Shown here piece after piece: positions 11,901 to 22,260 of a stretch of 64,000 nt of DNA. The notes under the pieces are model-generated. The model was not told where the DNA came from and searched no databases. It was given only the letters and a program-made list of their open reading frames with translations. The position numbers were made by a program, and so were the translations under genes. The DNA is from Megamerina dolium. Taxonomy: Eukaryota; Arthropoda; Insecta; Diptera; Megamerinidae. The stretch spans positions 104,204,417 through 104,268,416 of the forward strand of contig OY978525.1 in assembly GCA_963854835.1 (NCBI GenBank). The letters are read 5' to 3'. Position 1 is the first letter of the stretch. Each line of letters starts with the position of its first letter.

Positions 11901-13604
11901 AATTTTAACATGAACTATAATGAAATTTTTAAAAATTAGTGAGAATTTACTGATTTTTCAAAGCTTTTTTCAATTAGTTATGATTTTAAAAAAAATTTGA
12001 TAATTTCGGAGCTACTGGATTTCGAAAATTAGCAACCCTAATTAGGACTAAGTAGAAAAAAATACTCATAAAACTTAGATTTTCTTTCATTTTCTTTCAA
12101 ATTGATCTGTTTGATACAATATTTACTATTTCACAATATTGTTGCACTGTGTACTTGCCAACTTGTTTCTTTGTACGTACGTATTATAATATTGTGACGA
12201 TAATAACGACGACGATGGTATTGTTATTGCAGTTGATGTTGATGTCATTGCATTCTAAAAATCAGCCACAAAAGCTGTCTCGTTCATCAGTTACTCACAA
12301 ATGTATTCCTTGTTGTTGCTGTTGTTGCTGTCTTTTCATTCATGCATCTACTTACACATATATATAAATATAAGTATGTAGTCGTCGTATTTATATTTTT
12401 ACGAACGGCGACGCATGTGGCATGTCCTTGTGGCTTATTTAACCTGTCTGAAGGGTGGATTACAAATAACAATAGTAAAAGTAACAACCGCAACAACATC
12501 AGTTATAGCTACATAAGAATATGTATAGAGCAAGTATGCCAAATGCACTTTCTATGCTCTGCGACTTACGACTAACAGACATACCATGTAATATAATCCC
12601 TATTTGTTTGTCGTCTACGGTACGTATATACGTATCTCAATATAGTCGTATAGAACATACATACGTACTGTTTTTACTTCCTCATTATTGTCCTCCTCAT
12701 ACTTTGTTACAGTACGTATGTTAGTAAGTAGTAAGTAAGTAAGTAGTCTCGTGTTTTTTGTTTTTGTGAAATTTTATTTTAACGCTTATTTCAAGTTTAG
12801 TTTTGCGTTACACGCGCACTTATACTTATTACCGACTCATTCCTAAAAGACAATACCAATACCAGTCACTACACCACACCACCACCACCATCACCAACAT
12901 CATTATCATCATCAGTATTATCATGCATAGTGTAGAATGCATGTATTTTTGAATTCAGTGCCACTAAACGATAACCGCACCGCCCTCAATGTTTTACAGC
13001 AATTTCATTTTTATTTAACGCTTACACATTTTCAAATGCACTTTCATATACATACATAGCTGCCCGTACGAGTATATGTTAGTAAATATGTATATGGATG
13101 CAGCATTTGTTATTGGTGTGGTACGTATTCATTCATCCCTTTGGACTAAAATTTCTACTTGATATCGTCGTTTTAGAAATGTTTTTTTTTTTTTTTCATA
13201 TATCCCTTCGTATGCGTATGCGGATGTATGCATTTTCTGAGAATTGAGGGTAATTTTTTTGTGGTTTGTTTACCAATTACACTTGACACCTCTTCTGTGG
13301 CTATCACACGCATGCACATACGCATTTTTACGCAAAGTTCGAAAGTTAATGGAACACACACATCGAGGACAAATACATACTTACGATAGTGTGATTGGTG
13401 TGAAGGTACGATATTGTGTGGAATAAATAGTCATTGAGGTTGTTGAATCAGACAAGGATGAAGGTTAAAGTACAATAATACGTATGTAATTGATTGAAAA
13501 GTGAAATTTTGTTAGGGAATTCACAAGGTGTCACATATATTCATAATAATGTCATATTGTCATAACGTTATACAATTTTTAAATAGCATTTGGAATAGAA
13601 ACTT
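8964..13604. other. Long gene-free AT-rich stretch
   Basis: No gene or bounded transposon could be supported. Open frames at 9498-9821, 11191-11409 and 11478-11681 have compositions typical of chance, although 11191-11690 is less biased and might be an unrecognised relic. From 12180 to 12950 there are many GAC/GTT/CAC trinucleotide patches. A poly-T run lies at about 13182-13197. Confidence 0.5.
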
Positions 13605-14183
13605 CAAGGTGCGACAGTTATGCATTAAGACTGCCTCTAGAAAACAAAATTAAAACACGATATCTGCTAATTTTTCGGTATATTTATTCGAAATATTCTC
13701 CTCCTGATTCAATACACTTGTTACATCGATTTAATAGTGATTCAAATGCGTGTTCCAGCTCATTTTTCGGAATTGCCTCCAGTGCCCTCGTCGAAGCCCG
13801 TTGTATGGTCTGAATGTCATCAAAAAAGCATCCTTTCAACTTCAATTTCAGTTTTGGGAACAAAAAGAAGTCGCACGGTGCCAAATCAGGTGAATACGGT
13901 GGGTGATTCAACACACAGATCTGATTCCAAGCCAGAAATGGACGAACAATGTGTGCTGTGTGATTCGGTGCATTATCGTGCAACATATTAAAATTTCAAC
14001 ATCAAACGAACACGTGTTTTGTAAAATGACTGTCAATAAACATTAAATGCCAACCAAATGCCATGAAGTTTTGACAGTTATTAGGGGAAGGTTGAAGCTT
14101 CAAAACGCATGTACTCACACATAGATGGCGCGCTTGGTTGCTGAGGTATGGTTGAAGTTTTAATACATAATTTTAGCACCTTG
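13605..14183 (-). mobile_element. Mariner (DD34D) element, N-terminal two thirds deleted
   Basis: A 579-bp Tc1/mariner relic with imperfect inverted ends. Both ends begin CAAGGTGC and stay alike for about 25 bp (TTATGCATTAAGACT on the left, TTATGTATTAAAACT on the right). On the minus strand, about 200 bp of 5' untranslated sequence is followed at once by an open frame of 100 codons (13684-13986) starting MLHDNAPNHTAHIV. It contains HPPYSPDLAPCDFF, and exactly 34 residues separate the aspartate of HDNAP from that of PCDFF, the mariner DD34D signature. The first catalytic aspartate and the paired helix-turn-helix are gone, so this copy cannot transpose itself. The frame itself has no stop, which suggests recent deletion. 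Confidence 0.9.
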
Positions 14184-15055
14184 TATGAGAGTGTATTCAC
14201 AAACATTATATTTTTGTTCAACTTGAAGCTATGACACCTTGAAATTAACTAGATATATGTAGGCGATTCATTTGGCCTCAATTTGGTTACAGTTTTAAAT
14301 TGCACGAAAATATGATGCATGTGGACACATCGTCATAACTGTGTGACGAGCTGAGCTAGCTGAGTTGCATTTTGTGACGATGGTTTTGTGTGGAATTAAC
14401 AATGATAATATCAGTTTAACTATAACTATAATACCATGATAATATCATATGTGAATCCCTTAATTATGTTAGCGTAGCGTGTATAAGATTTATTGTATGC
14501 TTTTTTTTTCGAAAAATTAGTTTCAGGTTTGTGTGAATAATTCGAATAAGTCACTCTCAAATTCTCTTACTGCAAATACAAAGTAATGGATTCATTTTGC
14601 CAAATTCCAAAATTCTGTTCAATTTGAAGCTGGTAACGAATGAGAATGAACTACACACGTCAATGTGTAGCCGCTAAAATATTGTTCTATTTGAAATCCA
14701 TCAATGAAATGTGAATAGGATGACTTTATAATTTGTATAGAGATTCTATATTTTGTGATCTAAATTTTGACAGTATGATGCAAGATTTATAAAATGGTGC
14801 ATGGAGTGCATTAATGTTGAAAAAAAAGTGGAATAAGATCGATATTCTTTTATTTGTCAAAAATATTTTTCGATATTATGGCAACAATTTTTACAATAAT
14901 ATCGAAATTGTAAACTTGACATTTAATTTTGATATTATTGCAAAAGTAAGGACATAAATACTGTTACAATATTGCATATACTCATTCTAATAGAAGAACT
15001 GAACATTCCACGTTATTACTACATGGCTTTTGAAATATAACCTATAAAGCATTAG
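14184..15055. other. AT-rich non-coding stretch
   Basis: No gene was seen. An inverted pair TTTCGATATTAT / ATAATATCGAAA with a short spacer lies around 14868-14915, and related GATATTATTGCA words recur near 14937 and 17203. Confidence 0.5.
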
Positions 15056-15761
15056 TTCGAATGCCGCAAGCCATCAAAGCTGTCAAACCAAGAATTCATC
15101 TAAATCCGCTCCAAAATCCAAAATATTTTAGGAATGATTTTTTTCCCCATAGACTGTTATAATAAATGAAATAAATCGAAAATCAGAAAATCATGGTCCA
15201 CAGATGAATGCCTCGAAAAAGCCCACGAGTCGGACTTACTTTGAGACTTGTGACTTTCAAACACCGTACCGTACACTTGCCGACCGCAAAAAAAATTGCA
15301 CGCTAATAACTTGCATAGAAATATCTTCTTTACCGATGAATAAATACAACATACCGGGCAGGAAAAATTTAACAAGCAAAAATATAGGGTGTATGCTCAT
15401 GTATGCTGCATTATATGTGTATGCTTCATATAAGAAAGCATCTGAACAGATTCCACAGGTCGAAAAGTTTCATCTAAGCTAAAACAACCCAAGCATGGCA
15501 ACATAATAAATTACCAGCATTCATTTCCTCTGAAGAATAATCCTCTGGAAGTCCTGATTTAAATCCATTAGATTATAAATTCTGGACAGTGCTAGAGAAC
15601 ATGGTTTGCCTCAAAAGATACCGCAATGTATTTATTCTCTTAAGACAGCTTTGAATCGTGCTGTGGCCAATTTCCCAATGGTCGAGGTGCGTGCGTTTAT
15701 TGATGATTGGCCATTCCGACTTAAGGCGTACGTGAAAGGCAACGGGGGACATTTCGTATGA
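15056..15761 (+). pseudogene. Tc1/mariner-superfamily transposase relic (maT-like)
   Basis: Decayed transposase readable in several frames. Around 15075-15105 it gives PRIHLNPLQNPK, like the arginine-rich segment after the helix-turn-helix. At about 15316-15340 it gives RNIFFTDE followed by a stop, where the aspartate (15335-15337) is the first catalytic residue. NKQKYRVYAHVC follows. After degraded sequence, 15550-15761 reads GSPDLNPLDYKFWTVLE with the third catalytic aspartate (15571-15573), then a C-terminal domain ending KGNGGHFV and a stop. The WxxSPDLNPLDY form is more like maT/DD37D elements than classical mariner. The second aspartate was not found and ends were not resolved. The rosa-type copy A begins 24 bp after its stop. 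Confidence 0.78.
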
Positions 15762-15784
15762 ATATTTGCTTTTTGTATATAATA

Positions 15785-17070
15785 AAGGGTTATCCATTTT
15801 ACGGTTTCAAAAGTAAATGTAAATAAAACACATATAAAATATTTTTTATCATGATATTTCTTTTTTATTATAAAGTTTGAACATTGACATTATGTGTGAA
15901 ATACTACATCATTTAAATGACCACCACGCGTATTGTTGCAAGCATCGATTCTTTTGAGGTAATTTTCAACCACATTTTGACACATATTGGGCGGTATCTC
16001 AGCCATAACGTGACGAATTTTGGTTTTTAGGTGCTCAAGAGTTAAAGGTTTATCTGCATAAACACGGTCTTTCGCGTAGCCCCACAAAAAAAAAGTCAAG
16101 CGGTGTCAAATCGCATGATATTGGTGGCCACTTGATATCGCCACGACGAGAAATTACGCGGCCAGAAAATTTCTTTTGCAATAAAGCCATATTCGCTCGA
16201 GTTGTGTGGCATGTGGCACCGTCTTGTTGAAACCACATATTCTCTAAGTCGTATTCTTCAATAGCAGGCAAAAAAAAGTCGATTATCATATGACCATAAC
16301 GCTCCGAATTGACGGTGACAGTCGTTCCATCGTCTTTTTCGAAGAAGTAAGGTCCAATCACACCTCCGGACCAAAGAGCGCACCAAGCAGTGACTTTTTG
16401 TGGATGTAGTGGCCTCTCTTCAATTACTTGAGGATTCTCAGAACCCCAAATACGACAATTTTGTTTGTTAACATACCCACCGAGTGAGAAATGTGCTTCG
16501 TCGCTGAAGAAAATTTTGTTCGAAAAATCGCCGTCCACCGCCTGTTGTTCAAGCACCCATTCGACGTATCTAAGACGTTGTGAATGGTCAGCTGGCTTCA
16601 GTTGTTGTGTGAGCTGGATTTTATATGGATATAGGTGTAGATCTAAATGCAAAATACGCCATAATGTGCCGTAAGACAGTCCTAATTCCTGAGAACGACG
16701 AGGAATCGACACATTCACTTACAGCAGCGATATTTTCGGTGGTACGAGCGAAACGATGATGCACAGGCCTTAAAATATCTGTAACCGATCCAGTCTCTTC
16801 ATATTTCTTCACAATTTTGCCAATTGCTTGCGTAGTTGGACGATTATGTAAACCATAATCTCCTTTTAAAGCACGATATGTGGCTGTGGCAGAATCACCA
16901 TTTTTGTAGTAGGTTTTTACAATTTTAATGCGTTGTGCGATAGTTAAGCGATCCATTTTCGCAAATGTCAGACTTTGAACTGAAAAAGAAAGAAATTGTT
17001 TTAACAACTCAGTTTGACAGATGTCGAATTCTAGCCCTATACTTTTGAAACCGCGAAATGTTTAACCCTT
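15785..17070 (-). mobile_element. Rosa-type DD41D Tc1/mariner transposon, copy A (frameshifted)
   Basis: A 1286-bp cut-and-paste transposon. It starts TA-AAGGGTTATCCATTTTAC on the left, and the right end, read in reverse, starts AAGGGTTAAACATTTCGCGG. A TA lies on both sides (15783-15784, 17071-17072). The minus-strand transposase begins at MDRLTIAQRIKIV (ATG near 16954). Compared with copy B at 28838-30110 it has a 20-bp deletion near 16718 (removing the codons around VAEDP) and one extra A in the run at 16086-16094, each of which breaks the frame. The catalytic blocks FFSDEAHFSLGG, WFQQDGATCHTT and LTPLDFFF are still readable. It keeps ten residues near the C-terminus (LEHLKTKIRH) that copy B has lost. 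Confidence 0.93.
15890..16954 (-). pseudogene. Broken DD41D transposase of copy A
   Basis: The gene would cut the transposon ends and join them to a TA target. In the minus strand it falls into three pieces: an N-terminal piece starting MDRLTIAQR with the helix-turn-helix region (down to about 16720), a central catalytic piece from VSIPRRSQELG through FFSDEAHF and WFQQDGATCH to LTPLDFF (16718-16090), and a C-terminal piece from FFLWGYAKDRVYADK to DVVFHT (16099-15890). The two breaks are a 20-bp deletion with GAA microhomology and a one-base gain in a poly-A run. No other stop is seen, so decay is recent. Confidence 0.88.
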
Positions 17071-17256
17071 TATATATCAATAAATATACAAAAATTAAAA
17101 AAAAATTGGTCCACAAATTTTTATTACGATATTTTTAATTTTGTACCAAATATAATATGTGTGTGACAATATTTCTATTCATACAAAGTATTTATTTCGA
17201 TATTATTGCAATTCTGTACAACGATTGAGCAGTGTTTATCATGAGCACCTGCTAGA
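17071..17256. other. Short AT-rich spacer
   Basis: Contains an ATTTCGATATTATTGCA word also found near 14937. No gene was seen. Confidence 0.4.
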
Positions 17257-17526
17257 TTGACTTTATCTCGCGACGCACAAAGCGTAATGTATCAAATTGA
17301 AGCATTGATAAGCGCCCCGCAGGATTGGAACATCGGAGACCAACCTCCAGGTTCCTACGGTACCAATTGGGGCACATTGAATGGACGTAATACCCTCCTT
17401 GGTGGGGATCGAGGCCTACCTAAAACCTCTTCTGATCTAAGGGGTCGGCACAATGCAACTCCATATCGAGTATTCCTGCCTTTTGACGTGGAATACTCGA
17501 CCAGCGTGTTCTTTGGGTTACCATAA
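17257..17526 (+). other. GC-enriched unrecognised open frame
   Basis: An open frame of 89 codons in a patch with clearly higher GC than its surroundings (17240-17530). The conceptual product starts MTLSRDAQSVMY and is rich in Gly, Pro, Asn and Thr. It has no membrane segment or motif that I recognise. The local composition resembles the LINE fragments in this window, so an unidentified transposon piece is the simplest reading. A host exon cannot be ruled out; no clear splice signals were established. Confidence that it encodes a real protein is low. Confidence 0.25.
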
Positions 17527-17530
17527 CCAC

Positions 17531-20265
17531 CACGAAAACCTCCTTATGTGTCTCAATATTGAAAAATTAGTGCGCCAGCCTAATTGGGCATAATTTCATC
17601 GGTTTGGTTGCCGATTATATTAAATTAATAACATTTCTTCAGAAAGGCAAGAATTTGCATTTGTAAATGGTAGAGTGATAACTATTTACTTTATTATTTG
17701 TAATTAAGGATTACTTAGGATAACACTTGACAATGCGCAAATTTCGCCATTTTACAGATTAAGAAGTGTTTTTGTTTTTCTTCAATATCACGCATTGCCC
17801 TAGCGATATAAAGTCATTATATTGTAAAAGCACTAATGTACATATTTACAAGATATGTTTCTAAAGTAGTTTTACTGACTGAATTTTCCATTACGTCTCT
17901 TCTTCGTAGCAGAATAAATGGATGGAGGCTCTCAATGAGGTTAAAAAGCAATCGGTAAATAATTCAAATTAATAGAACTAAGCTGTTAACTATGAACTCT
18001 GCTCTTACAATTGTTTATACTTTTAATTTGTGATGAAATCCAACACAAACAACAACAACAACAAATAGATAATATGCCATACTAAAGTCTATTAAATTAT
18101 GAGAGACTGAGAGAACAAATTAAGTAGCAATGTTCAAAGTTTTACCACAGCATGTTATTTATGCTTTCATCGCTCTAGCAAGATACTATAAAAGTAAGTA
18201 ACATTTTGCAATAATCGGATGCTCTTGAAATGTGAAAGGAAAAAAAAAACCAAATACTATCGTAAAGTGTAAGTTTTTCGGCCATGCATTAGACATAGTT
18301 TTTTCTTTCGTCCTTTTTCTGAACTATAACAATAACAGCAGCAGCTTTGTAAAACAACATTACATTACCAGCATTATTATTATAATCATTATCATCTTCT
18401 TTGTCGTGTACACAGTCACTGTTTTACACGTCCATCTTTCCGTTTTGCAACTTATGAGTCATCAGAGTAGTAACAGAGCCATCATACTACACAAACACGA
18501 ACTACTTACTTAACGTTGCTTGTTGAAAAATTTTATGCGTTAATCTTGATTTTAATAAATCTTGAAGTTGTTGCCACCTTCTCACTCTTGGTTTATTATT
18601 ATTATTTTATTTTATTTTATTTTTTCATTGTCGTGCTGACAACTTCATTGGTTAGTAGCTGCGTGGTGATGCACAAGGGACTCGACGAGTGTACGACTGT
18701 ATATACTCGTATATCTTGATGATGTGTACCAAGAGACTGTATTCCATTGCAGCGTAACCTTCTAAATGGGTTACAATTAGACACTACCAGTTTAACAGCA
18801 TTAGTATAAGCCAATTTGACTACTACTGTTTGTACATACGATATATTGTCTGTGTATTTGATGCTGTGTGCCAAGTCAGTAGTCATGCTGATTACTGCAA
18901 ACTACTGATGTTCATTTCATAAGGTCTTTAGTACGTGGGTCGCTAATGGTTTATCCTTTTTATTACTTGTGAGTAGGGTGGCAGTAGTGAGTATCTGCAC
19001 CACATAGTAGAGTTAAGCAGAAGTTCATCTGCCGTGGTTCAAATAGTTCCAGAAAAATATATTCAATGTTTCCTTATTGCTGATGATTTTCCCTTTTTTT
19101 TCGTTTTTTTTGTTATTGGTTTGCAACCAACAACAATACAGACGGACGATAATTACACCCGACATACTTGTGCTCAGGAATTTCTGAATGCGGAAGAGAA
19201 AAAGTTCCAAGTTTTAAGTTTATTAAGATGAAGCAGAAGAAGTCGACGACTACGACAACGACGACAAAAAAAAAAAAAATGAAATAAAATAAAACTGAAT
19301 TTCAAAGCGGAAGAGTTAAATTATGCTGGTATGGTAGATGATGGTGGTATACAGCAGTTAAGATGATTAATTTCATTTGCTGATCATTAATTTAATTTCT
19401 TGATCAATATTAATTTTGTTAAATTAAGTGCTACGGTTAAGTTTGTAATACTACAGCATACCTCCATAAGAGTAAGTTTTCTGAACGGCTCTATATATGG
19501 GGTTGATGGTAGTATGTAACTTACTTAATTGAGATGCATTTTTCTTAAACTTATACGTAATAAATTCAATCAATTTATTTTACTAGATACTTATTGAAGT
19601 GGACAGCATTCCACTCTTGAGTTTTAAATATGCGATTTAAAACAAGAAAGGCATTCGATATTATACTTTGTACTTTGATTAATTCATTTGATATTATTTT
19701 ATAGTTTGGATTTCATGCAATCAGAAATATTCTTAATATAATATTCATACTACTGAATTTGGATATTTAAAACGATTCTTGAATTGCGCTAAAATGAAAC
19801 TGAACCAATTGGAAGAAATTTTTTTATCAATCTTCTGGTAAATTTTGTCGGTTAGGGGCAAGTTTTCTTCAGAAAAATTTTCAAGTAATATTTTTGCTCA
19901 ACTGCCATGAATTTTATCTATCGTTTGATATCCATATCATTACACTGCGTGAAGTACAAAAATATTTTTGATGTTGTTTTTGTTGCAAAAAGGTGAGAAA
20001 TTGTAAAAATCGATTTCTCGAAAATTTGACGTGATACAGACCTCTGGTGGGTTGATGGCGACGAAGAGTCATATCGAAAGTCAGATCTCTAGCTAGACAT
20101 ACAGTTTCGCCGTAAATACTAAAGTTGGTTATTATTGGTTGAGGTGAGTGCTTCAATTAGATCCACTTGGAGCAACCTTAAGCACATTTTGAATTAAAAG
20201 TGGTAATCTGTCTCTAGGAATGAAAGCGAGTGAATGGCCCAACATGTATATTATTACATATAGCC
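17531..20265. other. Gene-free AT-rich stretch
   Basis: Holds TTATT/TTTTA simple repeats (18596-18630), GACGAC/ACAACG patches near 19240-19265 and poly-A at 19266-19280. No coding region, RNA gene or bounded transposon was supported. Confidence 0.5.
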
Positions 20266-20500
20266 TAGGATCATGGATACTTTCAACCAGCATATGTTTA
20301 GATTATTCGACGAAAAAATCATACGTAAGGCCTTTGGATCCATTTGTCTACTCATCGAGTATCAAATAAAGTACAATCATAAGCTGCATGAGCTTTGTGC
20401 CGATATCGGTTCGAATCGAGTGAATTAAAGAACCGAGCATTTTATGCAAGTAATGCTGCAAAGCTGCATTTTCCAAATGGCGCCTGCAATATTAAACCCA
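20266..20500 (+). pseudogene. Possible RTE-like LINE C-terminal tail
   Basis: One frame reads MFRLFDEKIIRKAFGSIC, then YNHKLHELCADIGSNRVN, then a stop. This resembles the post-RT tail of RTE-type endonuclease/reverse transcriptase proteins, where an L-FE-KI-R-FG block is followed by YNHEL-ELY and a W-GH motif. The WGH part is not clearly preserved. No catalytic motif is present, so this is a short relic if it is real. Confidence 0.4.
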
Positions 20501-20559
20501 AGTCAGTGGGCATGGGGACAAGCTTAGTTAAGTATTCTACAGTAGTAGTTTTCCATTTT

Positions 20560-20980
20560 GAGAGGTAGTTGGATTGTAAATTGATTGTCTTATGGCATTA
20601 ATGATTGAAAATGTTTTCGGCAGCATCAATCGAACATTAGAGGCCGTATATCACCAATGTTTTGCACGATGTCGCATTTCAAAGCTGTAAAAATTGCTGG
20701 TTTTGTCACGTAGATACAAAATAGTCAAGAGGGATCCAATAACATGATTTTGGAAACCAGTGCATATCTGCGTTTCTGAAAATAATCTTGTAACCAAATA
20801 CTTTCTTCAGTAAATCAATGCTTTCGCGGCTAGTATAAGGCATCGTTCTGTTGAAACCAAAAGCTTTTCAGACCATTTTCACATTTTTAAGGAACACAAA
20901 ATTCTTCGTGATCAAGATTTTCTTCATTTTAGAGGACCACACAGTGCATTTCTGGAGGTGCGCTCGGTAGTTCACCTCTG
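20560..20980 (-). pseudogene. Degraded Tc1/mariner (rosa-like) transposase relic
   Basis: On the minus strand the sequence reads QKCTVWSSK (about 20940), then FWFQQNDALY around 20860-20880, where the second catalytic aspartate has become Asn. Then come ESIDLLKKVFGYKI and MHWFPKSCYWIPLDYFV near 20705-20760, carrying the third aspartate. This order matches the WFQQDGATCH ... WPPRSCDLTPLDFFLW blocks of the intact rosa-type copies. Frameshifts and stops are frequent. Terminal repeats were not found. Confidence 0.55.
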
Positions 20981-20987
20981 TTGTCAG

Positions 20988-21580
20988 ATCCATGGTCACC
21001 CGTGCATCTCTCACATGGCGGCCTAAAGTTAAAGAAAGGAAAGCAGCAACTGAATTAAGCAAACTGCACCGTCTTGATTGTCTCAATATCACAGCGGCAA
21101 TGAAAAGTTGTCCCACTGATGCTTTAGGGGTGTTTCTTAACATCCCACCATGTATGCTTAAGTACCCTATTGCGGTGGGTTTCTGGAACATGTTTAAGAC
21201 ATGCCCTTAATTGGTCCTGAGATCTTCTGTGGACTTACAAAAAGTCACACAAACGAAGCTGTGGTACAATGGACAGAAAAGAAATTTCCCAACCACTTAC
21301 GTTATGCCGGACATACTTGCGAATTCTAAGTGGCTATTTCAGAGGCCATTTTAGCCTATACAAGATAGGTCTCTCTAAGCCTGATGTCTGTAGGTTTTGT
21401 GAAATGAACGCTGGAAGTTCAGAACATATCCTCTGAGAATGTCCAGCTCTTGATAGACAGAGACTTCACCATTTAGGTGTTATTGTCGTGCGTCCAAACA
21501 AATTATGGAACAATAAAAATTAGGCAGTGCTTAAATTCATAGAAAGTCTAAAATTTACGGGTTAAAAATAAAAGGCCATG
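20988..21580 (+). pseudogene. LOA/R1-group-like LINE fragment (RT thumb plus C-terminal tail)
   Basis: The frame 20992-21210 reads VTRASLTWRPK, KLHRLDCLNITAAMKS and ALGVFLNIPP, the conserved block that follows the reverse transcriptase domain in these LINEs. After a large deletion that removed nearly all of RNase H, 21300-21520 reads RILSGYFRGHFS, YKIGLSKPDVCRFCEM and, after a stop, ECPALDRQRLHHLG, the Cys/His tail. Two frames and a stop show it is dead. It converges on the opposite-strand LINE fragment at 21850-22260. Confidence 0.75.
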
Positions 21581-21749
21581 CAGAATACATCTTATTTGGT
21601 CGCAATGCATCTTGGTCTCTAATAATAATTATAATCAGGGATGCTATAAATGTGCTTATTAACAAAGCTTTTGGGATAGAACCGAGCCTCATCATTGAAT
21701 ACAATTTGACAATAAAACAATGTCACTGACGGGATTTAGGATTGCAAAT

Positions 21750-21770
21750 GGTAGGTAGGTAGGTAGGTAG
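21750..21770 (+). repeat. (GTAG)n microsatellite
   Basis: About five GTAG units, between two convergent LINE tails. Confidence 0.9.
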
Positions 21771-21858
21771 AATGGCTGCGACCCTGGTCGCTCAAGTAGC
21801 AAATAAAATGCCGTTTTGAGCCATAAATCTCGCTAAGACCTACTGAGTGTTGAAGGAT

Positions 21859-22260
21859 GTGTTACAACCAGCCGGAGTTGTTTATGAACTGAAGTATATG
21901 GGAGATCTCCATTTTAGATACCTGTCCTAGGTTATCGAAGAAAGGTCTACCTAAGGATGTTAATCGGTTTCTGGATAAGGCCGGGCATTTGCACAAGAAA
22001 TGCTCTACCGTCTCCTTAGCGGTTATGTCGTTGCAGCTTCTGCAGTGGTCGTTGTGCGGGATACCCATTTTCTCCGCATGTGTACCAATGGCCCAGTGGC
22101 CTGTGCATACTGCTATTATTTTGTGTGTGACGGCCCTAGATCTACTCAGAAGGCTCCTTGTCCTCTTCTCGCTGTAGTCTGGCCAGGTGGCTTTTGAAAT
22201 TTTGCAGGTCGTGGTGCTAGTCCATTTCCGCAAATGGTGCTCGCATGAAATGTCACACAG
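21859..22260 (-). pseudogene. LOA/R1-group-like LINE C-terminal tail, minus strand
   Basis: A minus-strand open frame (21862-22233, 123 codons, extending a little upstream) covers the region after RNase H. It contains CKISKATWPDYS, RAVTHKIIAVCTGHWAIG and AEKMGIPHNDHCRSCND, then the cluster EHFLCKCPAL and the end ISHILQFINNSGWL. The CRSC ... H ... C-C-PA pattern is the Cys/His tail of RNase H-bearing LINEs. The frame is open but lacks the reverse transcriptase, endonuclease and RNase H catalytic residues, so it is a 5'-truncated copy. It differs in sequence from the other four LOA-like pieces here and probably belongs to another family. Confidence 0.82.

Noticed and set aside
14868..17215. GATATTATTGCA words on both sides of the 15-17 kb transposon cluster as ends of one large element
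   Set aside because: The words are short and AT-rich, they occur in the same and in inverted orientation, and no longer similarity extends from them.
20868..21191. 107-codon minus-strand frame
   Set aside because: Its first part is antisense to the plus-strand LINE piece and its end overlaps the transposase relic in a mixed frame. It is not a gene of its own.
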